A stretch of 20,151 nucleotides of DNA, taken from positions 1 through 20,151 of the IMG/VR virus record IMGVR_UViG_3300042887_000462; one strand, 5' to 3'. Positions 1-6,049 of the stretch are shown one piece after another. Numbering within the stretch: the stretch's first letter is position 1; each line of letters starts with the position of its first letter. A program made the translations under genes and the position numbers. The stretch comes from a virus. The notes beneath the pieces were generated by a model that saw nothing but the letters and a program-made list of their open reading frames with translations, searched no databases and was not told the origin of the DNA.

Positions 1-49
1 AACAAAATCAAGCACTTAGCAAAATCTCAATAAAATCAACAATTTAGCC
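1..49. repeat. Tandem A/T-rich repeat pair upstream of promoter P1
   Basis: Two imperfect copies of a roughly 20-bp unit lie at 1-20 and 29-49. The consensus is AAYAAAATCAA followed by a few variable bases and YTTAGCC. The same unit occurs twice, better conserved, at 11941-11987, again just ahead of a composite promoter (P4). The window edge may cut further copies. The role is unknown; a regulator-binding site or iteron is possible. Confidence 0.6.
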
Positions 50-64
50 AGCTATGCATTTCAT

Positions 65-129
65 GTATGGCTGGTATGTCATTTCCACCCTTGAAAATCG
101 GGGTTGCCGACCCCATCTATAGTATATGA
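65..129 (+). promoter_or_regulatory. Composite phage promoter P1
   Basis: A TTGAAA box at 91-96 is followed by a 21-bp spacer and TATAGTATATGA at 118-129. A 15-bp element (65-79), related to the palindrome GCATANCWGYTATGC, starts 26 bp upstream of TTGAAA. The same architecture with identical spacing recurs four more times (P2-P5). A 10-bp imperfect stem (48-57 with 65-74, two G-U pairs) overlaps the element. A conventional 17-bp spacing would give only a poor -10 (CATCTA), so the sigma factor is uncertain. Confidence 0.7.
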
Positions 130-159
130 TGAGACAGATTCAGTTCCTTCGTTCCCTCT

Positions 160-176
160 ACCGATTTTTCATCGGT
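160..176 (+). promoter_or_regulatory. Small hairpin in the P1 leader
   Basis: ACCGAT (160-165) and ATCGGT (171-176) form a perfect 6-bp stem around a TTTTC loop in the untranslated leader between P1 and the first gene. No T-run follows, so it is not an obvious terminator. It may stabilise or regulate the leader RNA. Confidence 0.3.
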
Positions 177-208
177 CCCCTCCCCCGCTACAACTATAAA
201 GTGTCCTA

Positions 209-400
209 ATGCAAAATATCGACCAAATGATTCTCACATACTTTGAACGTGGTGGTTGTATTACTGTTGGGAAATACAAAAAGCCCAAAAAGAGCGAACG
301 GACTTTCCGTAACGACCGCAGTTCTGTTTTCAATGCTGGTCGGAAACAGATTACGCTACGTAAACTTGGATATAAGGCGAGTGGTGCGCGGGCCGCATAG
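209..400 (+). CDS. Small basic phage protein, function unknown
   Basis: This 63-residue protein is rich in Lys and Arg. Its opening, in which a short helix runs into FERGGCITVGKYKKPKK, resembles small phage proteins with an 'F..GG.(I/V)T' segment near the N-terminus. That resemblance is from memory and gives no function. No strong Shine-Dalgarno precedes the ATG, so the start is less certain than in neighbours. The gene lies about 80 bases downstream of P1. Its TAG stop falls inside the palindromic element of P2, so the gene ends exactly where the next promoter unit begins. An overlapping hydrophobic frame at 243-452 is treated as a shadow. Confidence 0.55.
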   Translation: MQNIDQMILTYFERGGCITVGKYKKPKKSERTFRNDRSSVFNAGRKQITLRKLGYKASGARAA

Positions 401-459
401 CAGCTATGCAAACAGAACCCTTGAAAAACCGACTTGCCGATCTTATCTATAGTATATGA
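395..459 (+). promoter_or_regulatory. Composite phage promoter P2
   Basis: A perfect 7-1-7 palindrome GCATAGCAGCTATGC (395-409) is followed by 11 bp, TTGAAA (421-426), a 21-bp spacer and TATAGTATATGA (448-459). This is the clearest palindrome of the five copies. The ATG within the last box is too close to the expected transcription start to be the start codon of the following gene. Confidence 0.72.
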
Positions 460-473
460 GAAAGAGAGACACC

Positions 474-764
474 ATGACCTTCGTCGTTTTTGAGATTGCC
501 ACCACCCGCTATGCTGGGAAAAAGGCCAAGTATGACGCACCCATCTTTGACTCCATCGCTGCGGCCAAGTCTCACATGGCTCGGATGATCAAGTCTGGGA
601 AGTACACCGCTGATCAACTTGCGGTTGCTGAAGCTGACTACTATCACGACCACATTGAAGCGATTGTCCAGCGTACCAATCTCATGAGCGGGAAGCCGTT
701 CTTTGAGCGTATCAATACGCCGAACTACTGTTCGCCCTCGTCTGAAACTTACTGGAGCATGTAA
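474..764 (+). CDS. Conserved phage protein ending SPSSETYWSM
   Basis: The 96-residue product begins MTFVVFEIATTRY and ends in a distinctive segment (RTNLMSGKPF, then NTPNYCSPSSETYWSM) that I recognise from conserved hypothetical proteins of unrelated phages. No catalytic motif is visible. I chose the ATG at 474 because GAGAG lies about 6 bases upstream; the earlier in-frame ATG at 456 lies inside the P2 -10 region and would be upstream of the transcript. This is the first gene of the P2 unit and overlaps the next start (TAATG). An early accessory role is inferred from position only. Confidence 0.8.
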   Translation: MTFVVFEIATTRYAGKKAKYDAPIFDSIAAAKSHMARMIKSGKYTADQLAVAEADYYHDHIEAIVQRTNLMSGKPFFERINTPNYCSPSSETYWSM

Positions 765-907
765 TGTCTAAAATGTCCCCGTCTGAAATCCGTGAAATGT
801 TTGACATGAACCCCAATATGACAGTGGCTCAGCTTGCACGAATCGCAGGCATCACTGCCGATCAAGTCAAGCGTATTCTGATGCAATCTGTAAGCTGCCC
901 CTTCTAA
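764..907 (+). CDS. Small helix-turn-helix-like phage protein
   Basis: The 47-residue product contains PNMTVAQLARIAGITADQV followed by KRILM, which reads as a compact helix-turn-helix of the kind seen in small phage proteins ('MT..ELS..TG.....LK.ILM'). It starts in a TAATG overlap with the previous gene and ends 11 bases before the next, which has its own AAGGAG. DNA binding is plausible but unproven, and no partner or target can be read from the sequence. Confidence 0.7.
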   Translation: MSKMSPSEIREMFDMNPNMTVAQLARIAGITADQVKRILMQSVSCPF

Positions 908-918
908 GGAGAAAACGA

Positions 919-1188
919 ATGAATCGTCGTGAATATAATGGTTGGACCAACTATGAAACCTGGCTCGTCAATCTCTGGTACGGTGATGTTTTCGCCGACA
1001 TGCAGAATGACGGTAATGTAATTGACGCAGAATATATCCAGTCCTTCGTTGAAGAGATGCTGGAATCTGACGGTGCCCTGCCGCAGTATGGCTTCGCTGC
1101 TGATATCATGAACGCGGCCCTCCGTGAGGTTGACTGGGATGATCTGGCTGATCATTACCGTGTGGAAGAAGAGGCTGAAGCGGCTTGA
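919..1188 (+). CDS. NYETWLVNLW-family phage protein
   Basis: The 89-residue acidic protein starts with NGWTNYETWLVNLWYGD. This signature is shared by a widespread phage and plasmid family of unknown function (I believe DUF7249; not checked). A strong AAGGAG lies 7 bases before the ATG. The C-terminus is Glu-rich. The TGA stop overlaps the -35 box of a sigma70-like promoter at 1185-1213. No enzymatic motif is visible. Identification of the family is confident; the role is unknown. Confidence 0.85.
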   Translation: MNRREYNGWTNYETWLVNLWYGDVFADMQNDGNVIDAEYIQSFVEEMLESDGALPQYGFAADIMNAALREVDWDDLADHYRVEEEAEAA

Positions 1189-1213
1189 CGCGGCCGCGAC
1201 TATCTGCTACAAT
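1185..1213 (+). promoter_or_regulatory. Sigma70-like promoter
   Basis: TTGACG (1185-1190) and TACAAT (1208-1213) are separated by 17 bp, a near-consensus housekeeping promoter. It differs from the five composite promoters in spacing and lacks the palindromic element. The spacer includes a NotI-type GCGGCCGC. It would drive the gene starting at 1238. Confidence 0.6.
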
Positions 1214-1237
1214 ACTCTAACAATCAATGAGGAAATC

Positions 1238-1648
1238 ATGCTGAAGTTTGATCGTAAGGTTGCTGGTGAAGTGTTCTGGGAAGATTACAAGACCGTCACT
1301 GGTATGCGCCCGCGCAGCCATCGCTTCTATGATGCGGATTGTTCCGATGCTGAGGCGCAGTCTATTGCCGAATCATACTCTAAGTGGGCTGAAGAGACTC
1401 TTGAGCGTGAACGTGATGAAGAGGAACGCAAGATCAAGGTCTTTGAGGAGAAGATCGCTCTGATTCAGAACCTCATGGATTGTGATGAGGATCGCGCAAT
1501 CTATCACTATGTCGTATCGCTCAAACCTGAAGCGTATGACTTGCGTGATGTTGGCTATCTGTGCTACATCAACGGCCTGCCCTATCATCTTGAACATGTA
1601 TTGGCTCCTGCTGCAAAGCAGCTACTAGAGGAACTGGAAGATGCGTAA
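1238..1648 (+). CDS. Conserved phage protein with charged coiled-coil segment
   Basis: The 136-residue product begins MLKFDRKVAGEVFWEDYK, then has GMRPRSHRF; this 'FW..Y....G.RPR' pattern recurs in small phage proteins. Residues about 45-75 form a highly charged Glu/Arg/Lys helix likely to be a coiled coil. The start at 1238 is chosen because GAGGAAATC precedes it; an upstream extension to 1124 would overlap the previous gene and the promoter at 1185-1213. It overlaps the following 37-residue gene by 8 bases. Function unknown. Confidence 0.8.
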   Translation: MLKFDRKVAGEVFWEDYKTVTGMRPRSHRFYDADCSDAEAQSIAESYSKWAEETLERERDEEERKIKVFEEKIALIQNLMDCDEDRAIYHYVVSLKPEAYDLRDVGYLCYINGLPYHLEHVLAPAAKQLLEELEDA

Positions 1649-1754
1649 TCACATAGCAAAAGTTCTGTGGTCTCCCAAATACCGACAACAAACCGTTAAG
1701 AACAAGAAGGTCTACACCCGTAAGATTAAGCACAAGAAGATTGATTATGCGTAA
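1641..1754 (+). CDS. Tiny basic phage protein (37 aa)
   Basis: The product begins MRNHIAKVLWSPKYRQQ, and most of the remainder is Lys/Arg/His-rich (KVYTRKIKHKK). The pattern 'M.N.(I/V)AK.L..PKYR' is one I recognise from very short conserved phage proteins. GAGGAACTGGAAG just upstream of the ATG can serve as ribosome binding site. It overlaps both the preceding and following genes by 8 bases, consistent with translational coupling. The high charge suggests nucleic-acid contact, an inference only. Confidence 0.75.
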   Translation: MRNHIAKVLWSPKYRQQTVKNKKVYTRKIKHKKIDYA

Positions 1755-1926
1755 GCACTACCAGACCTATGCTGAGATTCCTCAACTCGTCGCTGATTAC
1801 ATCTTGACTGTGGCCGAGAGAAAGCATATAATGAGCATTCCGTTGGACGATATCAACTCGTTCCTTGACGGGCTCCATGAGTATCATAGTAATAAGCGTG
1901 AAGAATATTCGGAAGGTTGGGTGTAA
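1747..1926 (+). CDS. Small phage protein, function unknown
   Basis: The 59-residue product (MRKHYQTYAEIPQLVADY at the N-terminus) is predicted mostly helical, with no recognisable domain. The ATG at 1747 is preferred over an in-frame TTG at 1741 because AAGAAG lies at suitable distance. The gene overlaps its upstream neighbour by 8 bases, and its TAA overlaps the next ATG (TAATG). Position in a tight operon supports it being real. Confidence 0.65.
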   Translation: MRKHYQTYAEIPQLVADYILTVAERKHIMSIPLDDINSFLDGLHEYHSNKREEYSEGWV

Positions 1927-1994
1927 TGTGGTTCTTGATCTACGTTATCGTAATGTGGATCATATTCATCATACTCTTAGAAGCGATAGGATAA
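1926..1994 (+). CDS. Putative 22-aa single-pass membrane peptide
   Basis: The open frame starting in the TAATG overlap encodes MWFLIYVIVMWIIFIILLEA plus two residues, essentially one hydrophobic helix with a short acidic end. There is no gap it could otherwise be explained by: it exactly fills the space between two supported genes. Very short membrane peptides are common in phage early operons. Two similar small membrane genes occur at 2809 and 5852. No function can be assigned. Confidence 0.45.
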   Translation: MWFLIYVIVMWIIFIILLEAIG

Positions 1995-1997
1995 TTA

Positions 1998-2360
1998 ATG
2001 GCACTTGTATACACTAAGACTTCATCTGGTCGTAAAAAGCCATCCGCTAAGACACTGCGTCTTCGTGAGGAACGTAAAGCGTATTTCAAGTCCATTCTCA
2101 AGGGTTCTACCAAAGAACGCCCAATTAATATGCCTGAGCCATTGCCGAAGCGAGAATTAGCACCACTGTCTAACTCGGTCGGCAATGGCTTCAAGCGGTC
2201 TGTTGAAGACTACAAGTGGAAGCGCGACCGTGAGGAATCTGTTGCGACCATCAAAGAGATTGAACGTAAGAAAACTCGGGTTGCTCCAGCTTATAATAAG
2301 GGTGCTATTCAATACTTGACAGAAGGCACGGATCCTACTACAATAGGACGTAAGATATAG
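1998..2360 (+). CDS. Conserved phage protein, function unknown
   Basis: The 120-residue basic product carries the segments LPKRELAPLSNSVGNGFKRS (about 49-68) and ERKKTRVAPAYNKGAIQYL (about 88-106). I recognise both as hallmarks of a conserved hypothetical family in tailed phages. GGATAATTA precedes the ATG. Predicted helical and highly charged, with no enzymatic motif. The next gene, the 3'-phosphatase, starts 8 bases later, so the two are probably cotranscribed. Confidence 0.8.
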   Translation: MALVYTKTSSGRKKPSAKTLRLREERKAYFKSILKGSTKERPINMPEPLPKRELAPLSNSVGNGFKRSVEDYKWKRDREESVATIKEIERKKTRVAPAYNKGAIQYLTEGTDPTTIGRKI

Positions 2361-2368
2361 AGGTAATA

Positions 2369-2809
2369 ATGACCAAGGTTATCGTTTTTGACATTGACGG
2401 CACTCTTGCGAACATTGAGCATCGGCGTGCCTTTGTCGCAACGAAGCCAAAGAACTGGAAAGCCTTCAATGCTGGTATTGTAAATGATACGCCGCATGAG
2501 GACATTGTACATCTTTCTACTATGCTTGTAGCCGCTGGTAATACTCTGCTTCTTTGCTCAGGTCGTAGCGAAGATCAGCGGCGGGAAACTGTAGTGCAGA
2601 TGACGAATTTTGGTGTTCTGTATTCCAAGCTGTACATGAGACCTGCGAAAGATCATCGGCCTGATGATATCATCAAGGTTGAACTGCTTCAGCAGATCCG
2701 TGCTGAGTTCGGCAATCCGTTTCTGTGGTTTGATGACCGAAGTCGGGTCGTGAATGCAATCCGTGCTGAAGGTGTTCGTGTTCTACAGGTAGCACCAGGA
2801 GATTTCTGA
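2369..2809 (+). CDS. HAD-family polynucleotide 3'-phosphatase (stand-alone half of T4 Pnkp)
   Basis: The 146-residue protein matches the C-terminal phosphatase domain of T4 polynucleotide kinase/phosphatase. It has the nucleophile loop FDIDGT (D8, D10), the SGR motif (64-66), RPDDIIKVE with the conserved Lys (about 103), FDDRSRVV (DD 122-123), and ends QVAPGDF where T4 PseT ends with a nearly identical sequence. The T4 domain removes 3'-phosphate and 2',3'-cyclic phosphate from RNA or DNA ends, leaving 3'-OH. Here the kinase domain is absent from this protein and lies as a separate gene at 4291, beyond the RNA ligase. AGAGGTAATA precedes the ATG. The family call is firm; substrate is inferred from the T4 relative. 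Confidence 0.88.
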   Translation: MTKVIVFDIDGTLANIEHRRAFVATKPKNWKAFNAGIVNDTPHEDIVHLSTMLVAAGNTLLLCSGRSEDQRRETVVQMTNFGVLYSKLYMRPAKDHRPDDIIKVELLQQIRAEFGNPFLWFDDRSRVVNAIRAEGVRVLQVAPGDF

Positions 2810-2907
2810 TGGAATTTTTAGTGATCATCGTCATTATTCTCCTGTGTGTTGTTCTAGATAAGTTGAATAACTTAGAAAAGTTGGTAAAGAAAAGTCATGA
2901 AATATAA
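2809..2907 (+). CDS. Putative 32-aa membrane peptide
   Basis: The open frame starts on the last base of the phosphatase stop (TGATG) and encodes MEFLVIIVIILLCVVLDKLN plus a Lys-rich tail. This is one N-terminal transmembrane helix with a short basic cytoplasmic segment. It overlaps the next start by 11 bases. AGGAG lies about 11 bases upstream of the ATG. The coherent topology and fit into the operon support a real gene; function unknown. Confidence 0.5.
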   Translation: MEFLVIIVIILLCVVLDKLNNLEKLVKKSHEI

Positions 2908-3079
2908 AGGTGGAGAAAAAGCTGCATATCCTGATGTGCAGGTGATTGTAGAGAATCTTCATAATATGAACCAAGTTCTTGGTTCAGTGTATATTGATGC
3001 AGCTATCATCAAGTTGATTGAAGCCTCTTATATGATCAAGGATCTCCGCGGACTCGTTGAGAGACAAAAGGAACAATAA
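2897..3079 (+). CDS. Small phage protein, function unknown
   Basis: The 60-residue product (MKYKGGEKAAYPDVQVIVEN at the N-terminus) is predicted mostly helical, with no recognised motif. AAAGAAAAG upstream of the ATG is a plausible ribosome binding site. It begins inside the preceding membrane-peptide gene and ends one base before the RNA ligase start. Its place between phosphatase and ligase makes coexpression likely; a role in end repair would be pure inference. Confidence 0.6.
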   Translation: MKYKGGEKAAYPDVQVIVENLHNMNQVLGSVYIDAAIIKLIEASYMIKDLRGLVERQKEQ

Positions 3080-3080
3080 A

Positions 3081-4298
3081 ATGAACTACGATTTTCCTGT
3101 TATATCGCATATAGATGATGTGTTACCGCACATCAAGGACTCTCCTGAGTTCATCCATGTTGTGAAGGATGGTTATCAGGTCATCAACTATGTTGTGGCT
3201 GGTCATGATACTTTTCCTGACGTTCATGTAACTGGTGATGTATACATCTCTGGGCAAAATGCAGGAGAGTATTCTGGTCAGTTGCACGGCGCTGCTGTTC
3301 GTCGTGAGTGTCGTGGTCTTGTGTTTGATATGGACGGCGATCTGATCGGTCGTCGGTATCACAAGTTCTTCAATGTGAACGAGCGTGATGAGACTTCTAT
3401 CGGTAAGATTGATTGGTCTCGCCCGCATGTGATCCTTGAGAAGCTTGACGGCTCTATGGTGTCTCCTTGTTTCGTCAACGGGCACCTTCGTTGGATGACC
3501 AAGATGGGTATCACTGACACTTCCATGGAAGCAGAAGCTTTCGTAGCCTCTCGCCCTGACTATACTGAACTTGCTGCTCACTATCTTGAACATGGATTCA
3601 CTCCTGTGTTTGAGTGGTGTTCAAACAAGAACCGTATTGTGCTGGACTATCCTGAAGATCGTCTTGTGCTGACTGCAATGCGTGAAATGAAGTTTGGTAG
3701 CTATATGCTGCATGATGCATTAGAGCGTATCGGTGAGCGTTACGGCATTCCTGTTGTGAAGGCATGGTCACACGAACAAATTCAAAAGATGGGTACTCTC
3801 ATCGGCATAGTTCGCGAAATGGAAGATGCTGAAGGTGTAGTTGTTCGGTTTGATGATGGTCACATGGTCAAGATCAAGTCGGACTGGTATGTTCGTATTC
3901 ACAAGATCAAGTCACTGCTTGGTCAGGAACGTGATGTTGTAGAACTGATCCTGAAGAACGAATTGGATGATATGCTTCCTGTCCTTCCGCGTGAAGATGT
4001 GGAAAAGATTGAGAAGTTCCAAGGTGTTCTTATGGAACAGATACGTCTTGCTGCATGGCATGTTTATCAGACTGTCAAGCAGAACCGTGAGACGATGGAT
4101 CGGAAGACGTTTGCAATCAACTATGCGCCGACTTTTGATCCTATGTTGCGCGGCCTTGTTTTCCAGTTTTGGGACAAGGAATGTGATGAACGCTTGACTT
4201 ATGAAGCGGTTGTTGCTATGATACTCAAGAACTGTGGATCTAATGCTTCCTATACAAAGGTCAAGGAAGCTTTTCTGAAGGATGCTCACTATGTCTAA
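3081..4298 (+). CDS. rnlA: T4 Rnl1-type RNA ligase
   Basis: The 405-residue protein has the nucleotidyltransferase motifs of ATP-dependent RNA ligase 1 in order: RECRGLVFDMDG (about 75-86), motif I EKLDGS with the adenylated Lys at about 121, FEWCS (motif III), EGVVVR (motif IV) and VKIKSDWY (motif V, almost identical to T4 Rnl1). T4 Rnl1 is 374 residues and seals 3'-OH/5'-phosphate RNA ends, for example in cleaved tRNA. The ATG at 3081 follows AAAGGAACAATAAA; an in-frame TTG at 3057 is less likely. It overlaps the 5'-kinase gene by 8 bases, and the 3'-phosphatase lies two small genes upstream, so the cluster can supply all three steps of the T4 repair route. Confidence 0.93.
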   Translation: MNYDFPVISHIDDVLPHIKDSPEFIHVVKDGYQVINYVVAGHDTFPDVHVTGDVYISGQNAGEYSGQLHGAAVRRECRGLVFDMDGDLIGRRYHKFFNVNERDETSIGKIDWSRPHVILEKLDGSMVSPCFVNGHLRWMTKMGITDTSMEAEAFVASRPDYTELAAHYLEHGFTPVFEWCSNKNRIVLDYPEDRLVLTAMREMKFGSYMLHDALERIGERYGIPVVKAWSHEQIQKMGTLIGIVREMEDAEGVVVRFDDGHMVKIKSDWYVRIHKIKSLLGQERDVVELILKNELDDMLPVLPREDVEKIEKFQGVLMEQIRLAAWHVYQTVKQNRETMDRKTFAINYAPTFDPMLRGLVFQFWDKECDERLTYEAVVAMILKNCGSNASYTKVKEAFLKDAHYV

Positions 4299-4770
4299 CC
4301 CTACGCTGTATATGCTTGTCGGAGTCCCTGGCTCCGGCAAGTCTACTTGGATCACAGAGAACTTTCCTGATCTGACTGGTTGTTATGTTGCGTCTACGGA
4401 TCGGTTGCTGGAAATCTATGCATCTATGCGCGGCGCAACTTACAATGATGTGTTTCAAGGTAACATTGATTATGCTAACAAGGCCATGATGACGCATGTT
4501 AAGGATGCTGTTATGTATGGTTATAACATCATCTGGGATCAGACCAATCTTACTCCGAAGTCCCGTGCTGCCAAGCTGGCTGCGGTTCCTAAGAACTATC
4601 GCAAGATTGGTATTTTCTTTCCTGTTCCTGAAACTGAAGAACTTTATCGTCGGCTTGACTCTCGTCCTGGCAAGACGATTCCAGAACATGCTGTCCAGCA
4701 AATGATAAACTGCCTGAAGCAGCCGACTGTTGCCGAAGGCTTTGATGAAATTCGTGCCGCATATGTCTAG
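4291..4770 (+). CDS. P-loop polynucleotide 5'-kinase (stand-alone half of T4 Pnkp)
   Basis: The 159-residue protein matches the N-terminal kinase domain of T4 Pnkp. It has the P-loop GVPGSGKST (11-19), STDRLL with the presumed general base D37, WDQTNLTP (82-89, aligning with T4 DTNLNP) and SRPGKTIP (Arg about 125 in the lid). The reaction would be transfer of the ATP gamma-phosphate to 5'-OH ends. It ends before any phosphatase domain; that activity is encoded at 2369. The ATG at 4291 is preferred over 4282 because GAAGGA sits about 8 bases upstream. It overlaps the ligase stop by 8 bases and the next gene likewise. Confidence 0.88.
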   Translation: MSNPTLYMLVGVPGSGKSTWITENFPDLTGCYVASTDRLLEIYASMRGATYNDVFQGNIDYANKAMMTHVKDAVMYGYNIIWDQTNLTPKSRAAKLAAVPKNYRKIGIFFPVPETEELYRRLDSRPGKTIPEHAVQQMINCLKQPTVAEGFDEIRAAYV

Positions 4771-5050
4771 TTGGGGTAGTGAAGTTGAGGTTGAGCGGCG
4801 CAATCGCATCCGCTTGACCTTGGCTGCATATGCATATGAGTTTGATGATAATCCTATCATGTCAGATGCAGAGTTTGATGAACTGTCGCAGAAGATTCGG
4901 CCTGAGATTGAAACAGGTATGAAGAAGCATGATGAGTTCTTTCGTACTCACTTTGATCCAAACACAGGCATGTGGATTCGTCAGCATCCGTTTCTTCGCA
5001 AGGTAGAACATACATATCGTTGGTTCCTAAATAAAGGATATTATAAATGA
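4763..5050 (+). CDS. Conserved phage protein (AAYAYEF...PIMSDAEFDEL)
   Basis: The 95-residue product contains RNRIRLTLAAYAYEFDDNP followed by IMSDAEFDEL. I recognise this pattern from conserved phage hypotheticals; it also faintly recalls the N-terminal helical segment of NAD-dependent DNA ligases ('Y.Y...D.P.ISDAEYD.L'). No nucleotidyltransferase domain follows, so it is not a ligase. Two starts are possible: ATG 4763, overlapping the kinase stop, or ATG 4745, which has GAAGG upstream and would add six residues. The C-terminus overlaps the next gene (ATGA). Confidence 0.75.
   Translation: MSSWGSEVEVERRNRIRLTLAAYAYEFDDNPIMSDAEFDELSQKIRPEIETGMKKHDEFFRTHFDPNTGMWIRQHPFLRKVEHTYRWFLNKGYYK
5027..5033 (+). 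promoter_or_regulatory. CTAAATA box, possible T4-like late promoter
   Basis: CTAAATA lies 13 bases before the ATG at 5047, at the end of the preceding gene. T4 late promoters are TATAAATA and some T4-like phages use CTAAATA. It overlaps coding sequence, so chance occurrence is possible. Confidence 0.3.
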
Positions 5051-5193
5051 AAAAGTTTACTATTCGTTATGCCATTGGTTCATATTGGTATCAATCTGAA
5101 GTCTTTACAGACAGTTCAAACGCTGCTATACTTTGGGCCGAGAAGATCGGTGGATATGGTATCTCGGTCGTGAAGCAAGAGGAAGTAGAGTGA
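5047..5193 (+). CDS. Small phage protein (48 aa), function unknown
   Basis: The product begins MKKFTIRYAIGSYWYQSEVF and reads as a short beta-rich domain followed by one helix (AAILWAEKIGGYG). AAAGGA lies about 10 bases before the ATG, which overlaps the previous stop (ATGA). The stop at 5191-5193 overlaps the GTG start of the phosphoesterase. No domain recognised; the strong ribosome binding site and exact fit between neighbours make the gene likely. Confidence 0.65.
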   Translation: MKKFTIRYAIGSYWYQSEVFTDSSNAAILWAEKIGGYGISVVKQEEVE

Positions 5194-5852
5194 AGTTTGG
5201 TATCTTCTCAGACCTGCATATGGAATTTCAGCCGTGGTTCTTTGAGCCTGATCCTGATGTGTTCTATCTGAATGCTGGTGATACTCATCCGCAGAAGTTG
5301 ATTCGCGACTATTTCTATTCTCTGTTCAAGGATAAACTCTTTTCAGTGCCGGGCAATCACGACTATTATGGCAACTCTTTTAGAGATGCTGAAATGGATG
5401 TGTTCGTAAAGCATGTGAATGGTCTAAAGATTGCTGGAGCTACTCTGTGGACTGACATTCGTCCTGATCGCTGGTTTGACTTTCGTGAATATATGATAGA
5501 CTATCGGCAGATCAAGGGAATGAACTATGATAGATACATGAATGCACACAAGACGCATTGTGACTTTCTGTTTAATTCAGGTGCAGACATTTGGGTAGTG
5601 CATCATCTGCCGTCTTTCCAGTCAGTGCATCCTAAGTATCGTGAGTCTGGCGGTAACGACTTTTTCGCTACTGAACTGTCGTACCAGATCCTTGAAATGA
5701 AGAAGCCGCCGAAGCTTATCGTGCATGGGCACACGCATGAACGATGTGACTATATGATTGGCAATACAAGAGTTGTGTGCAATCCTCGCGGCTATCCGAA
5801 TGAACAGCCGTGGTATCAAAACTATGAACCCCTAATTGTGGAGATTGACTAA
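5190..5852 (+). CDS. Calcineurin-like metallophosphoesterase
   Basis: The 220-residue protein has the complete metallophosphoesterase signature: DLH (D8, H10), AGD (D31), GNHD (55-58), VVHH (136-139) and HGHTH (179-183). These residues bind two divalent metal ions and the family hydrolyses phosphomonoesters or phosphodiesters. The GTG start at 5190 follows GAGGAAGTA at ideal spacing. Substrate cannot be read from the sequence. It follows the 5'-kinase closely, and in bacterial Pnkp/Hen1 RNA repair systems the phosphatase is a calcineurin-like domain, so a role in RNA end healing is a reasonable but unproven guess. A cyclic-nucleotide or dinucleotide phosphodiesterase is an alternative. Confidence 0.87.
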   Translation: MKFGIFSDLHMEFQPWFFEPDPDVFYLNAGDTHPQKLIRDYFYSLFKDKLFSVPGNHDYYGNSFRDAEMDVFVKHVNGLKIAGATLWTDIRPDRWFDFREYMIDYRQIKGMNYDRYMNAHKTHCDFLFNSGADIWVVHHLPSFQSVHPKYRESGGNDFFATELSYQILEMKKPPKLIVHGHTHERCDYMIGNTRVVCNPRGYPNEQPWYQNYEPLIVEID

Positions 5853-6049
5853 TGACCGAAGTGACTAAGAGAGCTTTGTTCAAGACTGCATTGACAGTCG
5901 GTATTATTGCCATTCTATATGTGATAGGCACAGTGTGGCCTTCAATTGTTGGATATATGGCAATTGCTCTTGTTGTAAGTGTTTGTGTTGGAGTAATCTA
6001 TATGTTCTTTCACATGATTGAAGATACCAGAACTTGGAGAAGGCGATGA
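5852..6049 (+). CDS. Small two-helix membrane protein
   Basis: The 65-residue product has two hydrophobic helices (about 13-31 and 33-53) and a basic tail ending TRTWRRR, so both ends are probably cytoplasmic. It starts in a TAATG overlap with the phosphoesterase and its stop overlaps the glutaredoxin ATG. No known family is recognised. Holin-like topology alone is not enough to call lysis function, and no endolysin is nearby. Confidence 0.65.
   Translation: MTEVTKRALFKTALTVGIIAILYVIGTVWPSIVGYMAIALVVSVCVGVIYMFFHMIEDTRTWRRR

Noticed and set aside
243-452. Open frame of 69 codons with a hydrophobic start, overlapping the gene at 209-400
   Set aside because: It runs through the P2 -35 box, lacks a ribosome binding site and its protein has no coherent pattern; the 209-400 frame is the better choice.
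456-473. ATG at 456 as start of the gene ending at 764
   Set aside because: It lies inside the P2 -10 region, upstream of the expected transcript start; ATG 474 has GAGAG before it. The same reasoning removes ATG 12325 in P5.
3123-3593. Long minus-strand frame opposite the RNA ligase, and similar ones at 3912-4355, 4261-4860, 8321-8815 and 19590-20147
   Set aside because: All are shadows of well-supported + strand enzymes and have no recognisable domains or ribosome binding sites. No minus-strand gene is supported anywhere in the window.
5852-6049. Holin call for the two-helix membrane protein
   Set aside because: Topology alone is compatible, but there is no endolysin or spanin nearby and the gene is embedded between a phosphoesterase and a glutaredoxin.
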